Of a stretch of 64,000 nucleotides of DNA, positions 12,311-25,700 are shown piece after piece. A program made the translations under genes and the position numbers. The stretch is from contig CM057153.1 of assembly GCA_029962745.1 (NCBI GenBank), forward strand, positions 36,871,662-36,935,661, in the 5' to 3' direction. Every line of letters starts with the position of its first letter. Position 1 is the stretch's first letter. The stretch comes from Echinometra lucunter. Its lineage: Eukaryota; Echinodermata; Echinoidea; Camarodonta; Echinometridae. The notes beneath the pieces are model-generated. The model did no database searches. It had not been told where the DNA came from and worked only from the letters and a program-made list of their open reading frames with translations.

Positions 12311-15300
12311 CACTCTTTCTTTTTTTTTTTTTTACATCCTCAATTATATAACGTCGTAAGACCACAACACACTTTACGATGGGTCAGTGGCAGGTTTTTA
12401 AAGGAAATTACAATGGATTGCATTCGAAAGCTTAGACACGACTGTGATTTTTTCCTTATTGAGGTCTTAAATGGTAAAATTGAAAGTAATATCGAGAGTG
12501 CGGATGTTTCACGTCTTTTCAGTTGAAGAAAAGGATGAAACTGCGAATTCATTAGCAGTTGTGAGATTAGACTGACGCCATCAAGCCGAATGGACCTTTT
12601 CACAACTACAGTTCTCCGAATTCCACGACTTTCGATATTAATATTGGTATAATAATTCGAGACCTCAGCAGGAAAGAATTCACACACATTTCATGATTCC
12701 TTATCTTTATGAACTTCTTTTAAAGCTGTAAAGTGTACGGTAGTCTTTGTGATGCCTTAATCATTCTCAACCCTTCTTCCTCTCTTACGCCCCTACTCTC
12801 CTTAGTTATATCCCTAGTCACTTGCCCTCTGTTTTCCCCTTTTCTCATCCATCTCACGTCCTCCTGTCTTCCTCCTCACACCTTCATCCATCAGCCTGGC
12901 ATTGTGCTCACCTGAAGATTCAATTTCTTCCCCCAACATCTCTTCTAAACCCGCTACACAGGTAATAATCCAGATAGGGTTTCTTCATCATTGTCACTCC
13001 AGGCAGATAACTGCTTTCTCGCTTTACCCCATAGGTCGGATCCCGGGCTAATGATATACTCGGAGCCCCTTATTCGTTTCATCCCTGCAAAGAGAAAGGG
13101 AGGCCTTCATCCAATACACAGAGGGCTGTCAATTGCGGCACCCCTGTTTTTGGTGTTGTACCGTGTATCAAATATTAGCCAGCGGATGGATGAAAAGAAA
13201 ATTCTTATCGGGGGTGTTCTTTTAATCATTATGACTTTCAGAAAGTGCAGTTTTGAAGGCTTTTCTTGTTGTTGGGTGATTAATGACATTGCAGCTTCGT
13301 CTCGTTAGTAAACAATGTAAATTAGTCCAGCATGATAGAGCCGGTACCTCCATCTTCTGTGGTGTCAGAAAGGATGATAGCGTTATTTATAGATGATGAG
13401 CAATTACGTCACACACAGCACCTGGTAAACGACAACCGAGTTTTTTTAAACTTCCAGTGCGTCAAAATATACCACTTCATCAATGTATATGTTTGTTGTG
13501 GATTTTTTTATTTTAGATTTGAGGTGTGTATATTTAGCAGAAACATCAGCACTGATAATGTTAGCTCCACCATCAAGACCCCAAAACTTTTTATAGGTGT
13601 TGTAATAAAAAAAATTCATTGCCATCGGCAGTATCATTATCAATTATACTCCATCATGTATTGTCTTGTTCCGACTCCATGATCGACAGTATCGCCATCA
13701 TTGCTAGCATCATCATCGTCATTATCATCATCATCATCACCATTATTATCATGATCATTATCATCGTCGCCGTCATCATCTTCATCATTATAATCTAAAT
13801 TATCTTCATCATAATGGTGAAGATAATTTTTATCGTCATTATGGAGAGCGTCATCACTCTCCTCGAAACGTATTTAACCTGGTCCGGTTTTTTTTTTTTA
13901 AAGATTAAACTTTTAAGGTTTTCCCCACGAGTAGAATGATTTTCTAATTAATCAATATGCAAAATGAATGAAGCGTTTGGTTTCTAAGAAAATGTATTTC
14001 ACCTGTGTGCTTGTATTTTGTTTGGTGCATAAATCACATCCAACTTTCACAAAGTCAACTTTCACACTAGTATGATTATTTTGGAGTATAAAACTCCAGC
14101 ATAAACTTTTTTTTTCATTATGTTTTGTTTTAATTTGTAGTTAAAAAACAAACCAATCATTAGGATAGGAAAATTCTAAAATTTTGAATCAAATTTATCA
14201 TGTAGAAAACCTATACTCTTGAACGTAGCATTTATGAAATTGAATTTGCCATCAAAACATATATACAGTTATCGTAATCATGTCAAACTGTCTGTGAGTG
14301 ATAAAGGTCATTCCATGACAACTATCAACGGATGCCTGTCTAACTCGGCAACATTTACTGATGCATACATAATTACAACAACATGAGACAAAATCAATAA
14401 TTTCATTGCAGCTGATCGAAATGACATATTTCTGCTCAGCAAGGAAACTTGTTTGTTTTTAAGCTCACGAAAAGTGAATGCTAACTCTTTGTACGCCGGG
14501 AAGTCAGTTTATATTACGTAAATTTTAAAGAGTATAAAATATGATGTTACATTTGACATTAAACATAGGACAGAAGTTGCTGATACCTATTTCATACGAG
14601 ATGACTTTTCTATTGTGTAATTACATACTGTACACCATTCAAGATTGTGAAGGCAAAGACCACGTGCCAGAAAGTCAAAGCAATGCTTGCCATATTCAGT
14701 TTTGAAAATAATTTACTACAACTTATGTTTGTCACTCTCGCATGGCTCTGACCTGCCTGTCGCTGACGCAGTTCTATTCAGGAAATAACACCTCGTTTTT
14801 AAAGCGTATACAGCTATCCGTTTCATGTCTGTATGTCGACCAAAACTTCAAATTTAATGTCTTGGATTATGTTTTTCTTCTTCACCTCATTCTTTAGATT
14901 CCTCATTCTGTACTCGGTGCTTTCCTGGACGCAATGGAACTTGGTTACAGCAAGTACGGTAACCCCTACCACAACCTCCTCCATGCGGCTGACGTAACAC
15001 AGACAGTCCACCACATGTTAGCACGGATGGGACTGGTGGTAAGTCATAGAGCGGTTATAACCGCTTTGCATTTTATTAAAGATGCACTGTGCTACTACAT
15101 CACCCGACAAACCGTAAATATACGTACACATAATGTTAACAAGGATAAAATTCTAGAAATGTAGCAGCCGTGACCGCTGCGCACAGAGCAATGTATACCT
15201 CATTACCGCGTCACGTTACTAATCGCAGATATGAGTGTTATACAAAATAGGTTAAAAGGGACTGATGATAAGTAAAAGGGCACATAGCCGTGAGTTACAT

Positions 15301-18300
15301 AACGGTTGTAGCCGTGTAGAATGCTACCGCGTTACTAAACCAACCAAGAGATAAACCGAAAACGTGCCAGCCAGACGGGACTGGTGTTACAAAGGTAAGA
15401 GAGTGCAGAGTCGTATGTTATAGAGCAGTAGTTGCCACCGCTTCGGATACTCTGGGCATAGTTCAACCGTGTCACGCGGTCCTCGGAAAGTATCTAAAAT
15501 TTGCAACAATCATGCATTGCTTCTATTTTTTTCAAGTTGATTATCACATCATTATAAATCACAAATACAGTAAATTTGAATTCCAAAAATTATTCAACTC
15601 AGAACTATGGGTCAACCATTATAATTATCCAAGGCTACAATGTGACACATGCATATCTATATCAGTAATCAATTTCCTTTTAAGCTCGGGTAATGTTAAC
15701 GCTTGCCCAACAAACATTCATCTCACGTACACGTTGTACGGTAAAGAACAATTTCGATAATTAGTTCATTGTTAATCAGTTTGGTTACTGGCAAGGATAT
15801 CAGAAAGTGGAAGATCGGACACTCCGCTGTTTTCTGTATAACGCCTGCCATTCATATGGAGAAGGGAGCCCAATAAGGAATGGGGTGTATATTCGCCAAA
15901 ACAGCAGACAATATCACAGCCATTACCTTGAAACAAAAGTTACATAATTATAAGTTTAGATGTTTTCATAGGCTTTTCAAAGCTCACAGGAATATCACGA
16001 ATAAAATTATTAGTCTCGTAAATCAAGCACACACGCGCATACATACACAGGCGGTGCCCCCACCCATTTCTTTTAATCAAAAAGTGCCTCTTTCACTCCG
16101 ATAATTTTGAGAAAATATTGCCATGCACATTCGAAGGAAAAAGGTGCATTCATCAGATAGGAAAGGAGGCACTTTTCAGATTTTTATAGGAAAAATGATG
16201 TATTAAAAAAAAGGGCACTGCCAAAAGAGAAATAAGGCACTTGTCAAAAGGGTATATGGCTTATTTAGAAAGCAAAATGGTTACTATTAGCAGTGAAAAG
16301 TGACATTAATTTTATCAGAGATAAATTGGCACATTTCACAAGGAAAAAGGAGGCACTTTAAAGGACCTTAAAGTACCCTGTCCCCTGGTCCCCCCCCCCC
16401 CCGTTTGCACTACTATTTGTATGTGTGGATGTGTGCGTGCGTGAGCGTGTTTGTGTATGATTACTATGTTAATATAGTGCTCATCTTGATATCTCAAAAA
16501 AATTCAAATGAAATAATCATCACGTAAAAACAAAAAAGCCAGGATTATAAAGTTGTGGTAGCTACCTTCCCCCTTTGTTTGTTTGTTTGTTTGTTGCTTC
16601 TTCTTCGATTCAAGCCACTTTCCTATGTAGTTATGTCAATTCATAGAGACCCCTGTTTTGCTTTTTGTTACTGTATTTCATCTCCCTGGGACATTTCTCC
16701 CAATAGTTTGTACACAGTCGCGCGTTAGTTTACCTACTAAACGCTGTAGGGCGCCCTTGGGCTCTGAAGGCTATACATCGAACTCACAAAATCGGCTAAG
16801 TGTCCGATCTTCCCTGTCCTTGATCTTTGGTCTAGGTGCTCATTAGATGTTCCCTGTTTAACATCGGCGCACATACTCGAGAAATTTGAAAGTCTTTTTG
16901 TTTTATTGCCAGGCATTGCCTGTTACTGACGAAATATTGATTTTTTTTTTTCAAAGATCGGACCATAATGTAAGCGGGAAATATTGTAATAATCCCAACT
17001 CTGAAGTTTGCTTCGAAAAATTTCCATTATTGAAGAGAACCTGCGAGGCACTGCTTCGTATAGATTAAGAAAATGAGCTGCGCGAGACTGGTGTTTATTC
17101 CTTTTTCTGCCAAATGGCAAATGTAGCGTAGTGCGGTCTTCATACATGCGACGATGTACCATTCAGGATTTATAAGATAGTATTGCTAAATCCGGCTGAG
17201 GCTTAGCTGAATAGTGATAATGGCTGAATGTTATAGCCTCTGTCTTAGACTGTCTGCAAAGTGAATTTATAATGTATAAAACGTATAGAGTCAAAATCTA
17301 TGATTAAATATAATAATGCCCCAAAATGTATGATGGTAAAGCTGGGAATGATTGAAAGAGATAGTAAAATACTGTTTTATCTCTATTTGCAGCTGTTTAT
17401 TGTCGTCATCATATCAATCATTCGTTTTAAGGCAATCTGTATACTCGTCTCCAGACACAGTGTGCAGAAATATCACACATCAACACGAATAGGCCGCTTG
17501 TTGGATGTTTTGAATGCCACGAATGAAGGAGGGGAAGGCTCCAACATTAGACATAAACAGACATGATCCATGGAGACGTCATTAACAGGAAATCACTTCA
17601 AACGGTATCGATTTTAGTCTGTTAATGCCAGATGCATCGAAACGACTATCGTCAAACATGATGTCCTTATTTATCGACATGTGAATTAGTGCACAGCCTG
17701 GGGATCGAGTACAAACTACAACCATTCAAGAACAAAAAAGACTAATAAAAGGGAACTTGGAAAGAGAAAGGAGCGTTAAATTATCATCCCCAATCAATTA
17801 CTCCATTGATTACATTTAGAGAAGACTGTTTCGGCGTGCGTTGCTATGGTACCGTCTTCTGTAGTTGCCTAGCGACGTATGCGTAAATAAGTGTAATCTG
17901 AGTAGACATTGATATCTGTGTGAATCGGCGGGAATATGCGCAAGAGGAGATACATCAAAGGAAAGGCAAAAGAGACATGTAGTAGACAGCGTCTACTGAA
18001 ACAGAAATATCCTTTGTACCAAATTTATCGTTGGCTTTCAATCAACCTCGTCAACTACTTATAAGGCTTGCAAAGAAGAATGATGTTTATTGACTTGGTT
18101 TAATTTTTATTTTCGTTCAAGAATTTATTGATATTAAATGGCATAATATATATAATATTCATATTCTGGAACAAGTAGTGTCATGTGATAATTCCGTTAT
18201 AATGCTTTAGAGATTCCCTTTTTTCTACATTCTTAATGTTACAGCTACAATGTTTTCATCAGTTTTTTTTTTTCTTCTTCTTTTCGTCTGCATTTCTGCT

Positions 18301-20365
18301 ATGATAGTCTGAACGATTATTGATTTAGTCCAAGACCGATCGATACCCGCGAGATAGAACGCGCGAACCCTCGTTCACATTGCATGTCCTCCTCGCAGTT
18401 TGCCAAGACAGTATCCCTTTACATAAATTTATTAACAAAATTCAGCGATATCGTCCTTTACTGCACATGGGTGCATGATAAACAGTGTGACTCACTTATT
18501 ACTGTCTGCCTGGCTCGTTCTTGAATTATGTATCCCGATCGATGTTTTGAGCTGACAAAGTGTTAGTTTTTCATTTTACAGATGATATTGTAAGTGGCGA
18601 GGGTAAAATATCCAGAAGAAGTGTGCTCTGTATGTGTGTGTTTTTATAGAAGATTATAGGACATTTTTCATTCTTTACAATATTTATTTAGTGTTTCTCT
18701 TTTTCCTGAATGATAAATTGCGAGGGGAAAAAATTTATGGCCAAAATTCGATTACACTCTAATAATGATGATAATAGGACGAAGAAGAAGAAGAGGAGGA
18801 GGAGGAAGGAGGAGAGGAAGAAGAAGGAAGAGAAGAAGAAGAAGAAGAAGAAGAAGAAGAAGAAGAAGAAGAAGAAGAAGAAGAAGAAGAAGAAGAAGAA
18901 GAAGAAGAAGAAGAAGAAGAAGAAGAATAAGGAGAAGAGAAGAAGAGGAAGAAGAAGAATACTGGTTTCTTTTACCGCGCCTTAACATTACAAGCTGACC
19001 AACGCGCTTACAGTGTTATCATTACCCCGGTCAATGGATTAAAATATACAATTTCACACATTACTGTCTACATTCCCCACTCCCTGTGGAGTATTCCAGA
19101 AAGTCGCCCATTTTATGGGCACACACAATAACCGGCGCATCCTACCGCCTACCGGGTACTCTAAGCTTAGTCCCTGGGTTAGCGAAAAACATATGAATAT
19201 ACATCGTTTCAATACTAAATGCCGATGTTAAACAAGAGTAGGAACTTAAAAAAGACGTAAAAAATGGTGCATATAAATGATAAAACATAAACGATATCTT
19301 CGTTCATATTTCCTGGTTTTAATGACATGTAATATATCAGTACTAGGCTAAACCTTAAAGGAAACCCAAACCCTCAAGTCAAGTAGGTTTTAAATCAAAG
19401 CTATTGAGACAGAATAAAACAGATCAGCGAAAATTTGAACGAAAATGGACACGAATAAGAAAGTTATGCTCGTATGAAATTTTCTATTTCTGACTCTGTT
19501 ATTGGTGACATACATTTATTAGTCTTTGGACAACTCTCATTATTTTCATACACCGAATTTCATATATTGTTTATTTTCTTGAAGAACACATGTTTTAATT
19601 TTCCTTATTTTTCATTGCTTTGCCTTTGTAGCATTGGCTGTCTGACTTAGAGATCTTCGCTTCACTTCTAGCAGCAATAATTCACGACTTTGAACACACG
19701 GGTACTACAAATGCGTTCCATGTCAACACCAAGTAAGTAAAAGTAACAACAACAATTTGTGAAAAGTGAAAGAGGAAGGAAGGGAGAGATAAAGCTGTTG
19801 AAAGGGTATTCAATTAGGATGCTTTTGATGAAGAACAGAGAGAGAGAGGGAGAGAGAGAGAGAGATGGGAGGGGGGGGGATCGGAAGAAGAAAAAGGACC
19901 CATCAAGTGAGAAACAAGGGAGGAAGCGAGAAAGGATTTATGTTTTAAAAGAGGAATGCAAATAGGAATAGTTTTGATGGAGGAGAAATGGTAGACAGAC
20001 AATCAGGGCCCCGTAACACAAGCTTAGCGATTGATCGTACAATTGATTTTTACGATTGATTGCACATAGTGATTAATGCAATCCATCGTAAAAAGCCATT
20101 CCTACGATCAGTTGCTAAGCTTGTGTTACGGGGCGGTCTGAGAGACATATTGAAGAGAGGAAGACAGAGAAAGAGAGTAAGAAAACAGAGGGTTTGACCG
20201 GGCATTCTATTTCTCTTGAGCATTTACCCTTTTTAATGTGAGCATCCTATCTATTACACGATATGTATTTTTTAGGGAGACTCTCGACGTGCTTTAATTT
20301 ACTTAAACATAACCTTCGTCAACCTCACTGACAACTTCACCATCACCATCATCATCATCATCATC

Positions 20366-20396
<31 letters not shown>

Positions 20397-20437
20397 TCAT
20401 CATCATCACCATCATCGTCATCATTATCATCATCATT

Positions 20438-20481
<44 letters not shown>

Positions 20482-20759
20482 TACTTTACCACCTCCATCA
20501 ACACCACCTGCAATCACCAACACCAACATCACCACCATAAACATAACCCCAACACTGTCACCACCACCACCACCACCTTCACCATATTGAAAATCATTTT
20601 CATCACCATCCTTCCCACCACGATCAACTCCATAATGATGATCGTCACAGTCATTATTACCATCATAAACATCATAATTACCATTATCATCATTGTTACT
20701 ATCATCATTACCATCACCATCATCATTACTATCATCACCATCATCACCATCGCCATCAC

Positions 20760-20794
<35 letters not shown>

Positions 20795-22671
20795 CCATCA
20801 CCATCACCATCATCATTAACCATCATTATCACAATCATTATAATCATCACTATCATCATTACCATCATCATCACCATCATCATTGCCATCATCACAATCG
20901 CCATCATTATTACCCACCATCACCATCATTATCGTTATCATAATCACCGTCATCATCATCTTTACCACCATCATAAACATCATTTCTAATACAAGTACCC
21001 CGAGTCTAGTCACCATGCCAAAGATCAACATGAGTAGAGCTCCACATATCGGTATACATCCTCACCTTATCTCAGGAAATGGACTTTTATTTATGGTATT
21101 TAACAACTCGATGAACACCATGAACTGTATTGAACCATTGACATACATAATATAATATCCAGGTATTTACGATCTCAAAATAGATCAAATTAAATTGATT
21201 CGGCCATGAAATATTCTCTCCCATTATGCATTCATACAATCAAAGCGTTTTTTGACTAATAATAGCAGTTTGGCCTTTTTGACTGTACGATTTCACGGAG
21301 ATAGAAAAACATTTATGACGTGCATAATTATACATTACTAAATCTCATTTAGCCAAGAGAATAGATATGTAGCTTATGCGTTAGGTATTTGGAATCACGA
21401 ATACACAGAAATCAGTTGTTGCCGAGAAAAGGTCGCATCAACAATACCATGATAAAATTCAATATATCGATGACGTTTTCAATGATTAAAAGTCATATTT
21501 ATATTTCCTGTTTTGAAGGAAATTTGATTTTTTATGAAAATAGCAAACTGTTCCATTTTTTTCATGGAATGTTCGTTAATTTTTTAATGTCTTTACCATG
21601 TTTACCAGCACCAGCACTAACAAGTGTTACAACGATGACATATAGACAATTTTATTTTAAGTGGAGTTTTCATGTCCGTATTACGATATTGCAGCCAGGT
21701 CGGAAACATCTTCAGCCACTTCCTTCACTTCAGTGTTTAATAGTATACATTTAAGAGTAAATTGAATGCCCCTTTTACAAAATTCTATGGAAAGAGTTTG
21801 TTTTCCTCTGTCTCTCTGTCTCTCTCTCTCTCTCTCCATCTCTCCCTCTCTCTTTCCCTCTCTATCCCATTCTCTCTGTGTCTGTCTTTTCACCTTCTCT
21901 TCTTCTTTCTGCATGATCATGAGCCTCTTTCAATTTCGATGAGTTCATTACAGAAATGTGTATGCTTATAGAGGCGTAAAGGGGGTTCATGTTTTGAGGG
22001 GCACTTGCAAAATGGGGGCAGTGGTCTTGGTGAATTGCGAATTATTAAAATCACCAATTTGGAGAAGGGAGGGGGTCCAGTTATCTCCTTTTTTACGTTT
22101 TCTCTCATTATTGTTGTTTCCATTATCTGTTTTCTTTGTCATTCAGTCAGGGGCATGTGCCCCATGCTCCCTATTGCTACACTACTTCGAACGCCCAAAG
22201 CAGTGTAAATAATGATTTGATATCTTTCTCCTTTGCGAAAAAAACGCAAACAACCTACACCACCATCGATAGCGAATTATATACACAGACTCGTGAGTTT
22301 ATTGCAAGCAAATGGAAAATCACTTTTATACCTTCACACAAAAAGAACAATTGGGAGAGAGGAAAGTGTGCGGGAACGTCGGGAGTAATGTAATTATTTC
22401 GAGTAAATGTACACACAAGGGTTATCTGATAGCATTTTTTGATAAGTATTAGCTTTTTATAGGAAGAGCTTACGTGCTTACGTAGGCCCCACTTACTGAG
22501 TGAGTGGATGTACACCTAGGGCTCTGTCATCACTGGTCATGGTTATCATACCTGAAAAGCTTTCCATCTAAATTAATCATTTGGACGTTTGAATTTGAAA
22601 TCATCATTTATGAATGTTTAATACTGAGTTATTTCCATTTACCATCACTAATGCAGAAAGGAATTCGAAAG

Positions 22672-22750
<79 letters not shown>

Positions 22751-25700
22751 TATTATTATTATTCATTTCCTGCACACGTTATACATCACTATTAGTGAAC
22801 AAATTTAGTTCCTGAAATTATCTCTGGCCGAAATAATCAGAGCAGAGCAGCAGATTATACATTAACCGATTAAATTACTTTTAATAAGTAAGGTAATGCA
22901 ATTGACTATAAGATTACAAAGGACAGAAAGACGCTGTCCCCCCGTAACAAGGGCAAAGAAGTATGATATATAACGAAATAACTCAAAAACCGAATCTTAC
23001 CATATATAAATCCCGCTACGTTTCGACGGGATAAACCGATCATCGTCAGACGGTAGAATGAGACTGTGCAGTTTTTTGGCGGGAAACTTTGCGAGTTATA
23101 ACCTTGTCAACTAAGACCGAATGAATAATAACTTTCGTGAATTTAGAAGTATATAATTGTTTAGGGGTTTTCAGTGATTCAATTGAATTATTTCTAAGAA
23201 ATCCTAGAAGCTTTTTCCATAGGCTATTTGTAAACGACATATTTCTGAAATATATTTACTTTTTAATGCACGCTCCTGTCCTAATCAAGAGTCTTTAATT
23301 ATTACTTCCTGGAAGTCATCACTTGAAGTTACCAATTAATTCTAAAAAGTGATGGGTCAGTTAACATGGCCAAGGTTGGATGAAAAACATCTGTTTATTG
23401 CATTGCGACAAAAGACTAATGATGATCATGCTCCACATTGAATAAGGAGAATTTTTCATTGTATTTCGTTGAGATCAGGTCTTTTTGTTCCTAGGCAATG
23501 TTAATAGGTCATTCAATTTTTGATGGTTTGCAAACTCTGATGTAGGCTCATAAGGTGGTATGGTTTTCCTGTTGATCGTCTTCCTTATGCATTTTTTAAT
23601 GGGATAAAATTATTTTACTTGTGACGACATAAAATTGCTTAATGACGTTATATTTAGATTGTGTGATGTGCTTGGGCGATGATATTGCTCTGCAATTATT
23701 GTCGAATTTTCTTGCCTCTGAAACAATCAATATTGCTATGTAAAATCATCCGAGATAGATAGAAAGAGGGAAGTTAATGTGGAAAAGGAGAAGAAAATTA
23801 TGGATCGTTGACGTAAGCAAAATATTGATTCGTAAAAGATGTATTACTGTGCATGCAAGACTGTAGGTTCCTATGCAGACTGTACTACTATATTTTGATT
23901 ACCACATCCATACACCCCCTGTACACTGTTACATAAATCTGGACGGTATCTTTGGCGAAACGGGAACACGGCCAATGGCATAGATTTAAAGACACTTGGC
24001 CTATACCAAGGTTGTATCAAACTAAATTTGTCTGTCTTGTCTCAGATCGCTCATTTATAATGAGACGGGTTTGGGTTTATGCAATGAGTGGATAGTACCC
24101 ATACAGAGGCAATTTTGCTTGTGATGTGGGCCTCTGACGAGAATAGCCACATTTCGTTGAATAATGCCAATCACCCCGGAAGCATTGCCAGATAAATCAT
24201 TCTGAAGAATGTACTTAAAGTTAAGGTTAAGCTCTAGTCATGAGATTGCATTGTGGAAGATGCAATGCGTAGGTTAGAGGAAATGGGTGACTGTGGAGTA
24301 ACTGGGATTGATTACTTTGGAATCATGAAAGGCATAAGAAAGTGACTCAACTCTTTTTTGAAAATCATTTACACTCAACGCTGCAAACAGATATACTGTG
24401 AAATAGGACTACGCGCATAAATTGTTGTGGCATCAACTGCTTTTATTCAAGGATTCAGGCTGATCCAAAATTTGGAATACAAATTAAGAGCATTTATTTT
24501 TAAATCAGAATTGATGTGATATTCTCCAATTAGCCACGGAAATGGAGGCAATACGAAAGATACAAAAACATTATGTAACCTTTATCAGAACTTTCACTTG
24601 AAAAGAAAATTTAAGAACAACAAACGTTACCTCGGCATTGCTCCGAACGGCCATTGCGATAAATAACGGCAGCTCTTTCCCGTACCGCTATGTCCATATC
24701 TACGACTGATGACGTAGGTCTTCGTATGAAACATGAGCCCTATTAGAGGCGGGATAAAAAGACTGTTCTCTTATCATGGACTAATGCAATTCCCGTGTTT
24801 GTGTATCTAGTCAGGCTTACTGCACAGTGAGGTAAACCAAAGGCACTCTAATTGAAAATGTTGCGAATTTGCGGCGTACATCGTAGGCTTCAAACTCGAG
24901 ACGTGGTATTTTTTGTCAAGTGTTGAATAGGTTGTATGACCTTTTACTTGCTTATTTCTTTTCTTTTTTAGTGCAAAATTTATTTGGGTATGTAAATGGG
25001 CGGGCATAAGCAGAGATACCCTCTTTGAAATACGTGGTCTTTTATCCATTTATCTTCCAGAAGAAAAACCTAAGTGGGTTTTTTTTTTATATTTTGAAGA
25101 GTATTATCAACACCACACCTGAATCTTTTTCTCATACCTTGTCAAAATATTTTCCTCACTATCCTTATGCTACAAATTATTGCATCTCATTGAAAATAAC
25201 AACAGAATGCAGATATTCTTTCAAATGAATAGAGCATTAAAGTCGCCGTTAACATGAAAACCACAATGTAGCTTTCTGAATATAAATTGGCTTATACGGA
25301 GGACAATGACCTAGTGTGTTTTTCAAGAAGGAAAGGGAAATTGGAGGAGAAAATATTTGTTTTTGCTGAAATCAGGTATGTTATGCTCATGAACATAGCC
25401 CAGGGATACTGCAACCTCATACCCGGTTTGATCTCAATCAATCATTCAAAATGGCCGCTTTTCACTTTCCTTATGCAAATTTCCTCCAAGCAACTTTCAC
25501 TTCAGTGTTTTATCTTCCAGATTGTGTCTAGCTTCGATAATTATGTAAACGCCTAGGCAAGAATCTTAGACAATTCTGCATATAGTCATGTTCAAATGTA
25601 GGGCAAACCGCAAACCTGGAGGAAGAGGTAACATTTTGACGGAAAGATTTCGATGGATTTAGGGCAAAACAATGATTCGTGACTGGCTGCTCGTACTTTG

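Larger units (their letters stand above)
8162..14897 (+). other. PDE1 intron (6.7 kb)
   Basis: No exon was recognised inside. It contains the piggyBac-type MITE 9696-10111, the foldback MITE 11280-11430, (CT)n at 12267-12304, and an ATC-rich low-complexity stretch at about 13690-13810. Open frames here have no family resemblance. Confidence 0.8.
15039..19631 (+). other. PDE1 intron (4.6 kb)
   Basis: No exon was recognised. It contains a possible degenerate copy of the preceding exon's 3' end at about 15365-15400, and a stretch rich in ggcac/aagg motifs at about 16040-16400 followed by 13 C. It also holds a candidate X-box at 17864-17876 and a long GAA/polypurine tract at 18781-18957. Confidence 0.8.

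Noticed and set aside
12340..12687. Minus-strand 115-codon frame
   Set aside because: No similarity or splice context; adjacent to a microsatellite.
18710..18998. Lys-rich, Arg-rich and poly-Leu open frames
   Set aside because: Products of the GAA repeat, without flanking coding sequence.
20299..20989. Open frames of up to 202 codons, Met/Asp- or Ile/His-rich
   Set aside because: They lie entirely in ATC/ACC trinucleotide repeat; all frames on both strands stay open for compositional reasons.
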